Of a DNA stretch of 23,950 nt, positions 1 through 6,538 are shown piece by piece. The DNA comes from a virus. Below the pieces are notes generated by a model. The model did not search any database. It saw only the letters and a list, made by a program, of their open reading frames with translations, and was not told the DNA's origin. The DNA lies in the IMG/VR virus record IMGVR_UViG_3300031951_001189, positions 1-23,950 of that record, one strand, 5' to 3'. Positions within the stretch are counted from its first letter, which is position 1, and every line of letters starts with the position of its first letter. The position numbers and the translations under genes were made by a program.

Positions 1-117
1 TTCAATTATAATAGGTGAATCATCATCATCTTCATCTCGTTTATATTCATTAGTAACACTTTCATTCAAATTGAATTTTTTGAATGTATCTATATATTTC
101 CTCATTACTTTACTCAT
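1..117 (-). CDS. N-terminal part of an unknown protein with a putative capsid-targeting leader (partial)
   Basis: The reading frame opens with ATG at 115-117 and stays open to the left edge, so only the first 39 residues are visible. The start is MSKVMRKYIDTFKKFNLNE, followed by Ser-Val and an acidic stretch (DEDDDD). The basic, amphipathic first 19 residues end in L17-N18-E19 before Ser20, which fits the (L/I)-x-E cleavage rule of T4-type prohead proteases. Seven other proteins in the window have comparable leaders. Function beyond that is unknown because the body of the protein lies outside the window. A hairpin at 172-204 separates it from the gene on its right, so it may have its own promoter in 118-170; no clean TAnnTTTG box was seen there. 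Confidence 0.6.
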   Translation of the reverse strand, partial: MSKVMRKYIDTFKKFNLNESVTNEYKRDEDDDDSPIIIE

Positions 118-171
118 AATTTTACCTTTATATATAAATATCCCTAAATAAAAATTACTAACACATAACAA

Positions 172-204
172 ATGATAAACAACATTAAAACGATTGTTTA
201 TCAT
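172..204 (-). repeat. 11-bp perfect inverted repeat, possible terminator
   Basis: ATGATAAACAA (172-182) and TTGTTTATCAT (194-204) are perfect inverted copies around an 11-base loop. The hairpin lies 46 bases past the stop codon of the minus-strand gene at 251-1498. It could end that transcript or be a protein-binding site. On the minus strand it is followed by TTGTTATG, not by a clean U-tract, so an intrinsic terminator is only one option. The rest of the gap 118-250 is AT-rich with no recognisable gene. Confidence 0.45.
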
Positions 205-250
205 CGGACATTATAAATAAAAGGTAAGAAATTAAATTTGATTAAACAAA

Positions 251-1498
251 TTATTTTTTGTATTTGTAGGAAGTATCTATTGGTCTTTTACCATATTTCT
301 TTTCCATAAGTTTCTGGTGTAATTCCCAATCTAATATAGATTCATTTGTTTGACCTTTTTCGTCAGGAATTAATGAATAAATTTTTGATATTCTTTTCAT
401 AAGTTTTGTTGCAACATAATTAAATCTTTCACATTCGTCTTTAAAAAAGTCTATTTCTCTATTTGCATATTTTGTAACGTGGTTCTGATATTTTTTAAGA
501 AGTCTTGTTTTACTTTCTGATGGTTGTTTAGCACCCATAAATTGTGCAAACGGACCTAACTTTGAAAACAGCATTTCTTGTCTTGTTAAAACATATTTTT
601 CAAAATTTTCCATTTTTGCATTAGATAAATTAACATACACTAATTCTAAAACCATACTAATTTTTTCATCTTCAGATTTTCCTTCAGTTTCTTCACCAAT
701 ATGTTCAAGTAATCCATCAACTCTATCCATTTGTTCTTTTAAACTATTAATTAGATATTCAAATGAAAAATTTTGTATTTGTTTTAATTCTTTAAAAACT
801 TGATCTTCAGTTATAAAATTATAAAATTGTTCTCTTGTTATACCCATCTCAACCATTCTTGATGCTACTTCCGTTGGTCTAACAACATTTTCTTCATTTT
901 GAATAAAATAACTAAATCTCATAAATTCACTTATAACGGGTATTCCAAAATTTAATCCTGATGATGAATAGGCTTGGTAATCTGCAGTTTCACCAGCCAA
1001 TCCTTTTTGTTTTTTACTTCTTCTAAATCTGTGCATTAATTCATGAGACATTACAGATATACTATGTGTTTTATCTTTTACAAAAGCATCATATAAATCA
1101 CTTTCATCCCAATTTTCAGAAACAATAAACTGAATCATTAGATCTATGGATGATGACTCAACATTAACTTGCATCATAATACCTTCTTCAAAATTAAATT
1201 CGTTTCCAACACCCATTGATGCGATTAATGCTTCTTTTCCATCATATTCTTCAAATTCATCAACTTTAACAAATATGTTTAAATTCGTAAAATTAACGTC
1301 AGAAATTGTCATATCAATTTCAATATCTTCAATTTCATATTCACCTTCAATTGATGTAAGGTTTTTTAATTCGTTTTTAACTATTTCATATAATTCTCTA
1401 CCTTCATCTAATATGTTTTCAGGTACACCAACAGCTTCACTTAAAAGTTTTTTTGTTAGTTGGTTAAATTGGTTTTCTGTAATAATGATTTTTCCCAT
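251..1498 (-). CDS. HExxH metalloprotease-like protein with putative capsid-targeting leader
   Basis: 415 residues. Residues 1-21 form a leader (MGKIIITENQF, then LTKKLLSE) that contains two (L/I)-x-E sites, I6-T7-E8 and L19-S20-E21 before Ala22; the second is a textbook T4-type prohead protease site. Residues 152-156 are HELMH, the zinc-binding motif of gluzincin/zincin-type metalloproteases, preceded by a hydrophobic helix-like stretch (SISVMS). Glu210 in RPTEVASRM is a candidate third ligand. The C-terminal half (about 230-380) is helical and charged. There is no signal peptide. I infer an internal virion protein with protease-like activity. The family as a whole was not recognised, so a purely structural role is possible. 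It has its own weak upstream promoter and follows a terminator-like hairpin, which suggests a separate transcript. Confidence 0.75.
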   Translation of the reverse strand: MGKIIITENQFNQLTKKLLSEAVGVPENILDEGRELYEIVKNELKNLTSIEGEYEIEDIEIDMTISDVNFTNLNIFVKVDEFEEYDGKEALIASMGVGNEFNFEEGIMMQVNVESSSIDLMIQFIVSENWDESDLYDAFVKDKTHSISVMSHELMHRFRRSKKQKGLAGETADYQAYSSSGLNFGIPVISEFMRFSYFIQNEENVVRPTEVASRMVEMGITREQFYNFITEDQVFKELKQIQNFSFEYLINSLKEQMDRVDGLLEHIGEETEGKSEDEKISMVLELVYVNLSNAKMENFEKYVLTRQEMLFSKLGPFAQFMGAKQPSESKTRLLKKYQNHVTKYANREIDFFKDECERFNYVATKLMKRISKIYSLIPDEKGQTNESILDWELHQKLMEKKYGKRPIDTSYKYKK

Positions 1499-1503
1499 AA
1501 TAA

Positions 1504-1511
1504 TAAATATA
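1504..1511 (-). promoter_or_regulatory. Weak -7 promoter box (TATATTTA) before the HExxH gene
   Basis: On the minus strand TATATTTA ends five bases before the ATG at 1496-1498. It differs by one base from the Bacteroidota -7 consensus TAnnTTTG, and no TTTG was found at the -33 position. The placement matches four stronger boxes that end four bases before an ATG at 2584, 4822, 8835 and 16227. Confidence 0.35.
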
Positions 1512-1541
1512 TTGGTGTTGTAATTTAACCTACAACACCAA
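1512..1541 (-). terminator. 11-bp hairpin at the end of the metallophosphoesterase gene
   Basis: TTGGTGTTGTA (1512-1522) and TACAACACCAA (1531-1539, extending to 1541) are perfect inverted copies with an 8-base loop that contains the stop codon of the gene at 1525-2178. On the minus strand the stem is followed by the T-rich run TATATTTATT. I read it as an intrinsic terminator or a 3'-end stabilising hairpin, tucked against the next gene's promoter. Confidence 0.55.
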
Positions 1542-2178
1542 CTAATCCGTCCAAATGGTGATCACCTGACATATCAGATCCAACAGGTATTTTATCCATA
1601 ATTTTTATTATTTCAGAAATACTGTATGGGTCCATTCCATTTCCATCCATGCCGACATCAAGTCTTTTTCCATTACCAAATTTACGGTGTGGTGGTAAAT
1701 GTACGTGACCATGAAGGTGAATTACACCTTTGTTTAATCCATTCCAACTTTGTAAAGGATAATGACATAACACAAAGTCACGACCTTCAATATTTACTTC
1801 CAAGTAGTGTTGAACACTTAAAAATCTTCCTCGGACAAAATCTCTATTATTCTCAATATGATGGTCGTGGTTTCCAAGTATTAAATGGATGTTATGACAA
1901 ACCAATCTTTCAAGAAAAATACCAATATTATCAAATCCACCAAATGAAACATCACCTAACATTATTAATGTATCATCTTGACCTACAAAATGGTTAATAC
2001 CATCAACAAGTCTTTGGTTCATTTGTTCAATTGTTTGAAAGTCCCTTGTTGAATCAACCGGTACTTTACCATCTTGCGTTCTCCAATTGGTTACACCTCT
2101 CACAATATTTTTGTGTCCGAAATGTGTGTCGGATGTTATATAAACTTTTCCTGTTGTTAATAATTTTCTAAAACTCAT
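1525..2178 (-). CDS. Calcineurin-like metallophosphoesterase
   Basis: 217 residues with all metal-binding motifs of the calcineurin-like phosphoesterase superfamily in order: SDTHFGHKN (D17, H19), LGDVSFGG (D76), LGNHDHH (N103, H104), LCHYP (H139) and HGHVH (H158, H160), followed by the DVGMDGN segment usual in small phage and bacterial phosphoesterases. It should hydrolyse a phosphomonoester or phosphodiester with two metal ions in the cytoplasm; the substrate cannot be read from sequence. Its start overlaps the stop of the P-loop kinase gene by four bases (2175-2178), so the two are probably translationally coupled and may act on the same substrate, for instance nucleic-acid ends. The C-terminal residues (LVGVVG) are encoded inside a hairpin. 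Confidence 0.9.
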   Translation of the reverse strand: MSFRKLLTTGKVYITSDTHFGHKNIVRGVTNWRTQDGKVPVDSTRDFQTIEQMNQRLVDGINHFVGQDDTLIMLGDVSFGGFDNIGIFLERLVCHNIHLILGNHDHHIENNRDFVRGRFLSVQHYLEVNIEGRDFVLCHYPLQSWNGLNKGVIHLHGHVHLPPHRKFGNGKRLDVGMDGNGMDPYSISEIIKIMDKIPVGSDMSGDHHLDGLVGVVG

Positions 2179-2579
2179 AATTTTATTTCAAAACGATTAC
2201 GCATTTGTTCTAATTTTTCTTCCGGTACTTCATGAACATTAGTTCCTCCATGTCTATTTTCAACGACAATTGAAAACACTTTATAACCATGTCTTTTTGC
2301 CATTTCAAAGTATGGTTCCATTTCCCACTCTTGAGTAAATGTATTTGATACTGCAATTCTATCCACATTGACTTGGTCACCTTTAGTTTGCATCCAAGCT
2401 TCAGTTTGTGCTCTACAATATTCATGAGCCAATTTTATTTTTGATCCATCAAATTTGTAATTACCTTCACCATCAATAAAGTATTGGTCCGCCTCTATAA
2501 TAATAGAACCTAATGTTTTAGCAAAAGTTGTTTTACCACTTCCTGGACAACCTCTCACCAAGTATAATATTTTTTCCAT
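2175..2579 (-). CDS. P-loop kinase, polynucleotide-kinase-like
   Basis: 134 residues. A Walker A motif RGCPGSGKTTFAK lies at about residues 9-21. A second conserved segment, IIEADQYFIDGEGNYKFDGS, fits the Asp-containing strand of small zeta-toxin/polynucleotide-kinase-type P-loop kinases, and RIAVSNTFTQEWEMEPYFE resembles the lid/second-strand region of AAA_33 (NEDD4-binding-protein-2-like) ATPases. Such proteins phosphorylate nucleic-acid 5' ends or small molecules with ATP. It is the first gene of a two-gene unit with the metallophosphoesterase downstream, and its ATG follows a -7 promoter box by only four bases. Kinase-fold assignment is firm; substrate is not. Confidence 0.85.
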   Translation of the reverse strand: MEKILYLVRGCPGSGKTTFAKTLGSIIIEADQYFIDGEGNYKFDGSKIKLAHEYCRAQTEAWMQTKGDQVNVDRIAVSNTFTQEWEMEPYFEMAKRHGYKVFSIVVENRHGGTNVHEVPEEKLEQMRNRFEIKL

Positions 2580-2583
2580 ATTG

Positions 2584-2591
2584 CAAATATA
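2584..2591 (-). promoter_or_regulatory. Bacteroidota -7 promoter box TATATTTG, 4 bases before ATG
   Basis: TATATTTG on the minus strand matches TAnnTTTG exactly and is followed by CAAT and then the ATG at 2577-2579. Transcription from such a box would begin at or within a few bases of the start codon, giving a leaderless or near-leaderless mRNA. No TTTG was seen at -33. Confidence 0.6.
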
Positions 2592-2603
2592 ATAATTTTT
2601 TTT

Positions 2604-4817
2604 TTATTCTTTAACACCATTTTCCAGAACATTGTCAATCGTCCACTTATGATGGTACGAGTTCGGGTTTTTATAGGCGGCGTTAACTTCTTTAACACCA
2701 TTTTCAATAGCGTCATTAATATCTTCAGTAATTATTGAGTTAGTAACCATATGATCTTTTTGTTGATAACTTTCAGCCATCTTATGTTTAATTTCTTTAA
2801 CACCATTTTGAATAACCTCATCAATCAATTCAGGAACATTATAGGTGTTATTTTCATCCATCCATTCAACTGTTGATACAATGTCTCCATTACCAGGTGT
2901 TTTAACTTCTTTAACTCCATTTTCAATAGCATCATCAACTTTACGATTTATACGAAGATGTCTAGCACCTATGTCTTTAACACCATTTTGAATAGTTTGT
3001 TCCGCTCTGTAAATTTGTTTAAAGTGATTCATATATCCTTTGTCCGATTTAACTTGTTTTACACCATTTTTAATTACGTCTTTAACCTCGTCATCATCAT
3101 TACTCCACATCGTATGTTTAACACCATTTTCAATAGTATCTTCAACATTATCCTGCCTCATATTAAAATTCCACCCTAAAACATCTTTTACTCCATTTTG
3201 AATGGTGTCTTCAATAGATTTAATTGGTGGTGAATTGAATGTTCGTGTTTCTTTAACCCCATTTTGAATGGCGTCTCCAACCCCTAAACAACTCCTTAAG
3301 TATACCGACTTCACCTCTTTAACCCCATTTTCTATAACATCTTCAGCAATGATATTATCATCCATGTCAAAGTGTCCAACATCTTTCACTCCATTTTTAA
3401 TTGTTTTATCAACATTCGGTGGTTGCTGACCACCAAATTCAATCGCATTATTAATTTCCCTACTTCTTGGGAAAACCCAAGCTGAGATTTCTTTCACACC
3501 ATTTTGGATGGTTTCGTCAACCGCACCCAATGGATACCACATTCGTGTTTGGGTGTCCTTTACCCCATTTTGTATTGCGTTTTCAACAAAACCAATATCA
3601 ATATCATCTTCAGGTAAGGTGGTTTTCACCCCATTTTGAATTGTGTCTTCAACATTTATATCTCCCTCAAAATAATACGGATAACTTTCTTTCACTCCAT
3701 TTTTAAGGGTATCTTCAAAATCAGGATTTAAGGATTCAAGTACGTCCTTGACATATTTTACCCCATTTTGAAGGGTGTCTTCAACGATATCCTCCAACGG
3801 ACTTGAATCACCATCAATTTCCTTTACCCCATTTTGAATGGCATTTTCAACATTGGTTGTCATAGAAAATGGATTATCTATAATTTCTTTCACTCCATTT
3901 TGAATGGCGTCTTCAACAAACACCCTTCCTTTTATAAAATCAAATAAGGTGTACTTTACCCCATTTTGAATGGCGTTTTCAACACCCATGTCATTCATAA
4001 AATCATCGGGTTCAGTATTTTTCACTCCATTTTGAATGGCTTTATTAACATACAATTTATTTTTTTCCAAAATTGGTTTTGACTCTTTAACCCCAGTTTG
4101 AAGGGTATTATCAACACGATTTCGCATGTTGGAAATTCTTTGTTCGGTGTCCTTTACCCCATTTTGAATGGTATCTTCAACCTCAAACAAGGATTTAAAA
4201 ACTTCCTCAAAGGTGTCCTTTACCCCGTTTTGAATGGTATTTTCAATCCCGGTGGTCCTAACACCGGCTTTAGATCTGGTATGTTTCACCCCATTTTGAA
4301 TGGTGTCTTCAACATCTGTCAAGGTTACGTTGTATGTCCCTGCGGTGTCCTTTACCCCTTTTTGAATGGTATCTTCAACTCGCTTGTAGTAAATCATATT
4401 TTTTTGTTTGGCGTCCTTCACCCCATTTTGAATGGTGTCTTCAACAATACTTGGTAGTATCCGTGTGTATTTTTTGGTGTCCTTTACCCCATTTTGAATG
4501 GTGTTTTCAACCCTCAATGGTTTTCCAGCAGTGCTTAAAGTTTCGTCAACAACATTAATACCCAAAAATCTTGATTCAAACCATTCTTTAATTATATCTT
4601 TTGACTCAACACAATCCATGCTAAGTAAGTTTAATTCAGATTGAAATAGATTATAATTAAACCAAAGAGTTTTTGTGTTTGTAAATTCAATAACCCATCT
4701 TTTTTCTTCTGTGAATATTAACCACATTGATGATTTTGTTACGTACTTATCGGCACCTTCAATTATCGTGTCAAACATGCCGTATATCAATTTTCTTATT
4801 TTAGGTGTTATTTCCAT
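2604..4817 (-). CDS. 737-residue repeat protein: 28 copies of a VEDTIQNGVKDT motif
   Basis: Residues 1-100 form a non-repetitive domain that is rich in aromatic residues (MWLIFTEEKRWVIEF, LWFNYN) and ends in a helix-like IIKEWFESRFLG. From residue 103 to the end the protein is a chain of 28 copies of a motif with consensus VEDTIQNGVKDT. The first 17 copies (including one decayed copy, NAIEFGGQQ) lie exactly 22 residues apart, with ten highly variable residues between motifs; later copies lie 14 to 38 residues apart. The last residues of the protein are themselves a motif copy. There is no signal peptide or membrane segment. A full TTTG-20-TAnnTTTG promoter precedes the ATG by four bases. I do not recognise the family. 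A multivalent binding or scaffold protein, or a length-determining virion protein, are possibilities, but neither is shown. Confidence 0.85.
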   Translation of the reverse strand: MEITPKIRKLIYGMFDTIIEGADKYVTKSSMWLIFTEEKRWVIEFTNTKTLWFNYNLFQSELNLLSMDCVESKDIIKEWFESRFLGINVVDETLSTAGKPLRVENTIQNGVKDTKKYTRILPSIVEDTIQNGVKDAKQKNMIYYKRVEDTIQKGVKDTAGTYNVTLTDVEDTIQNGVKHTRSKAGVRTTGIENTIQNGVKDTFEEVFKSLFEVEDTIQNGVKDTEQRISNMRNRVDNTLQTGVKESKPILEKNKLYVNKAIQNGVKNTEPDDFMNDMGVENAIQNGVKYTLFDFIKGRVFVEDAIQNGVKEIIDNPFSMTTNVENAIQNGVKEIDGDSSPLEDIVEDTLQNGVKYVKDVLESLNPDFEDTLKNGVKESYPYYFEGDINVEDTIQNGVKTTLPEDDIDIGFVENAIQNGVKDTQTRMWYPLGAVDETIQNGVKEISAWVFPRSREINNAIEFGGQQPPNVDKTIKNGVKDVGHFDMDDNIIAEDVIENGVKEVKSVYLRSCLGVGDAIQNGVKETRTFNSPPIKSIEDTIQNGVKDVLGWNFNMRQDNVEDTIENGVKHTMWSNDDDEVKDVIKNGVKQVKSDKGYMNHFKQIYRAEQTIQNGVKDIGARHLRINRKVDDAIENGVKEVKTPGNGDIVSTVEWMDENNTYNVPELIDEVIQNGVKEIKHKMAESYQQKDHMVTNSIITEDINDAIENGVKEVNAAYKNPNSYHHKWTIDNVLENGVKE
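2607..4511 (-). repeat. Coding tandem array, 66-base period, 28 units
   Basis: The plus-strand core (typical form CCCCATTTTGAATGGTGTC) begins at 4487, 4421, 4355, 4289, 4223, 4157, 4091, 4025, 3959, 3893, 3827, 3761, 3695, 3629, 3563, 3497 and 3431 (decayed), all 66 bases apart, then at 3389, 3323, 3257, 3191, 3122, 3062, 2981, 2915, 2801, 2696 and 2615. All irregular steps (42, 60, 69, 81, 105, 114) are multiples of three. About 36 bases are conserved and 30 are variable in each regular unit. The valine and second-glycine codons use GTA/GTG/GTT and GGG/GGA/GGT freely, so conservation is at protein level. At least ten cores contain the small hairpin CCATT-TTG-AATGG. Confidence 0.95.
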
Positions 4818-4821
4818 AATG

Positions 4822-4853
4822 CAAAAGTATGATTATATTTTTATTTAATCAAA
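4822..4853 (-). promoter_or_regulatory. Full Bacteroidota-type promoter for the repeat protein
   Basis: On the minus strand TTTG (4850-4853) is followed after exactly 20 bases by TACTTTTG (4822-4829), which matches TTTG-N20-TAnnTTTG. CATT separates the -7 box from the ATG at 4815-4817, so the transcript should be leaderless or nearly so. The plus-strand operon starts at 4871 from the same 53-base gap, but no clear plus-strand box was seen. Confidence 0.65.
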
Positions 4854-4870
4854 CTATTTATAATATTATT

Positions 4871-5356
4871 ATGGAAAGACTAATTAGAAAAATATTAAAA
4901 GAGGTGGAGGAAGAAAAAAATCTATCAAAATTTCAAAAAACTATATTGGGTTATATTTCTGAAAATGGTATTTTAGAAACAATTAAAATGATTGGTGATA
5001 TTACAAGTTTTAATGAAATATTTCCTGATTACTTTAATAGAAGTAGTAACAAAGTAGAATTAATTAATGAACTCGTTAACGCTAATGATCCTGATGGTTA
5101 TATATATTTTTATGAACTAATTAATTCGGATATTTCATTAGGTCAAGTTGATTCTTATGATAACGGTGACGGCCATACTTTTGAAGAATATATACTTTCA
5201 GTTGGTGATGGTTCTGTTCAGATTGGTGTTTATGAATACGATGAAGACGGTGATATGTATGACGAATCTGTGGATAATTATTATGTTTCTCTTAAAAAAT
5301 TACCAGATAATGAATTAAATAAAGTTTTTAAAGTATTGGTTGATTATTATTTATGA
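4871..5356 (+). CDS. Unknown protein with MERLIRKILKE leader (putative internal virion protein)
   Basis: 161 residues from the ATG at 4871. I prefer this to the in-frame ATG at 4829 because it places the shared leader MERLIRKILKE exactly at the N-terminus, as in the genes at 5353 and 6165. L9-K10-E11 gives an (L/I)-x-E site for a T4-type prohead protease. The body has a helical first half and a very acidic second half (SYDNGDGHTFEEY, EYDEDGDMYDESVD), with no cysteines, membrane segments or known motif. It is first in a five-gene plus-strand operon, and its stop overlaps the next start by four bases (ATGA, 5353-5356). The function beyond the leader is not recognised. Confidence 0.75.
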   Translation: MERLIRKILKEVEEEKNLSKFQKTILGYISENGILETIKMIGDITSFNEIFPDYFNRSSNKVELINELVNANDPDGYIYFYELINSDISLGQVDSYDNGDGHTFEEYILSVGDGSVQIGVYEYDEDGDMYDESVDNYYVSLKKLPDNELNKVFKVLVDYYL

Positions 5357-5742
5357 AAAACTTAATTAGAAAAATATTAAAGGAAGAGGTGATGTATGAT
5401 TTTATTGAATCTGCAATGCCTGAACTTAATAATCTTAAACGAAAATCCAATTTTAGTTCAAATTTGTATGGGTATAATACGATATATTACAATCCTAATG
5501 ATAAAGAATATTACTTTAGAGTTTCTGAAGCAAGAAGAGCGTTAGTTTGGTCTTTTGATGATGACGATGACGATGAAATTACAAAATACAAAGATCTACC
5601 AAAAACTTTATGGATTGATGGTAAAACTTATGATGAAATACAAAATTATATACCAGATGATAATATGATTTTAAAATGGTTTAATAAAAAGTATAAACAA
5701 GACGCAAAGGTTCTTAAACGTAAATCTCCGTTGAAAAAATAG
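5353..5742 (+). CDS. Unknown protein with MKNLIRKILKE leader; paralog of the gene at 6165
   Basis: 129 residues. The leader MKNLIRKILKE ends in L9-K10-E11. The body is clearly paralogous to the gene at 6165-6530: both share PELNNL, a YY-N/D-x-x-D-x-x-Y-F-R-V strand pair, PKTLxID, a Y-x-E-I helix, PDxxMxLKWFNKxY near the end, and similar length. It carries a run of six aspartates (about residues 71-76) and a basic tail (KRKSPLKK). The C-terminal helix with LKWFNKKY could be a partner-binding element. The gene starts within the stop codon of its upstream neighbour and is followed directly by the next ATG at 5743, so it is cotranscribed and probably made in step with the others. Confidence 0.75.
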   Translation: MKNLIRKILKEEVMYDFIESAMPELNNLKRKSNFSSNLYGYNTIYYNPNDKEYYFRVSEARRALVWSFDDDDDDEITKYKDLPKTLWIDGKTYDEIQNYIPDDNMILKWFNKKYKQDAKVLKRKSPLKK

Positions 5743-6168
5743 ATGATGAAAATAATAATTACAGAATCACAATACGATAAATTAGTATCTTCTCTAACGG
5801 GAGAACCTAAACGCAACCCATCTTTATTTTCTAAATTTAAAAATTGGATATCGGGTAATAGTGACAACGAGATTGGTAAAATGTTATTGAAGTCAATTGA
5901 ATCTGGAAATTATGAATTTGATGGGATTGATATTTTATATACTATTTATACTATAAAATTTTCAATAAATAATTTTCCGTTTAAAATAACAAAAGATAAT
6001 GGTAGCACAAAAGATAATATATTTTCTTTATATATGCCATATGTTAAGGAAGAATTAAAAATAAATAAAAACTTATTGAAACATATTTTTGATTTAATGG
6101 CTAAAAATCATATGGATACTGAGGATTATTTAAATATGCATTTAACAGATATGATTAATTCACTATGA
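5743..6168 (+). CDS. Unknown protein with MKIIITESQY leader
   Basis: 141 residues; the start is ATGATG at 5743, so Met1 or Met2 could be used. The leader MMKIIITESQYDKLV is the second leader type in the window, shared with the genes at 251-1498 and 6539-8128. I6-T7-E8 before Ser9 matches the (L/I)-x-E rule. The body (about 25-141) has mixed helices and strands, with no recognised motif, membrane segment or cysteine. It starts immediately after the previous stop and overlaps the next gene by four bases (6165-6168), so it sits inside the operon of leader-bearing proteins. An internal virion protein is inferred from the leader only. Confidence 0.72.
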   Translation: MMKIIITESQYDKLVSSLTGEPKRNPSLFSKFKNWISGNSDNEIGKMLLKSIESGNYEFDGIDILYTIYTIKFSINNFPFKITKDNGSTKDNIFSLYMPYVKEELKINKNLLKHIFDLMAKNHMDTEDYLNMHLTDMINSL

Positions 6169-6530
6169 AAGAACTAATTAGAAAAATATTAAAGGAATCT
6201 GTTATGGAGAATTTAATTGACTCTATATTACCTGAACTTAATAATTTAAGTTCAAAGATTGATAGTACTGGTGAATTTTCACCAAATACAGTTTACTACG
6301 ATAAGGAAACAGATAAACATTATTTTAGAGTCCTTGAACCAAGAATGGTTGGTATATGGGGTGATGATGGGGAACTTAAAAAAGTATTAAAACCTAAAAC
6401 ACTACTTATTGATGCTCGTTATTATAATGAAATTATGAAATATGTTCCTGATGAAGAAATGGTTTTAAAATGGTTTAATAAACAATATGACGAAAACGTT
6501 GAATCTGTTCGTCGTTTTTTATCAATTTAA
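6165..6530 (+). CDS. Unknown protein with MKELIRKILKE leader; paralog of the gene at 5353
   Basis: 121 residues. The leader MKELIRKILKE ends in L9-K10-E11 before Ser12, a good T4-type prohead protease site. The rest aligns end to end with the 129-residue protein at 5353-5742 (PELNNL; VYYDKETDKHYFRVLEPR; PKTLLIDARYYNEI; PDEEMVLKWFNKQY), but lacks the polyaspartate run and the basic tail. The two copies flank the unrelated gene at 5743. This suggests duplication of a two-gene block or insertion of a gene between copies, followed by considerable divergence. Function unknown. Confidence 0.75.
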   Translation: MKELIRKILKESVMENLIDSILPELNNLSSKIDSTGEFSPNTVYYDKETDKHYFRVLEPRMVGIWGDDGELKKVLKPKTLLIDARYYNEIMKYVPDEEMVLKWFNKQYDENVESVRRFLSI

Positions 6531-6538
6531 ATAAAGTA

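Noticed and set aside
1146-1523. Plus-strand frame of 125 codons opposite the HExxH gene
   Set aside because: Serine-rich antisense shadow of a well-supported gene, without a promoter or a homolog.
4098-4457. Long plus-strand frames across the repeat array
   Set aside because: They are mirror images of the repeat coding on the opposite strand and simply repeat the same period; no start context or independent support.
2607-4511. CRISPR array with about 36-base repeats and 30-base spacers (66-base unit)
   Set aside because: The whole stretch is one open frame of 737 codons; all irregular steps are multiples of three; repeats vary mainly at synonymous positions (GTA/GTG/GTT, GGG/GGA/GGT); no cas gene is nearby.
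4829-4870. Upstream ATG for the first gene of the plus operon
   Set aside because: The extension is AT-rich and hydrophobic, overlaps the promoter of the divergent gene, and would bury the leader MERLIRKILKE that two sister genes have at their N-terminus.
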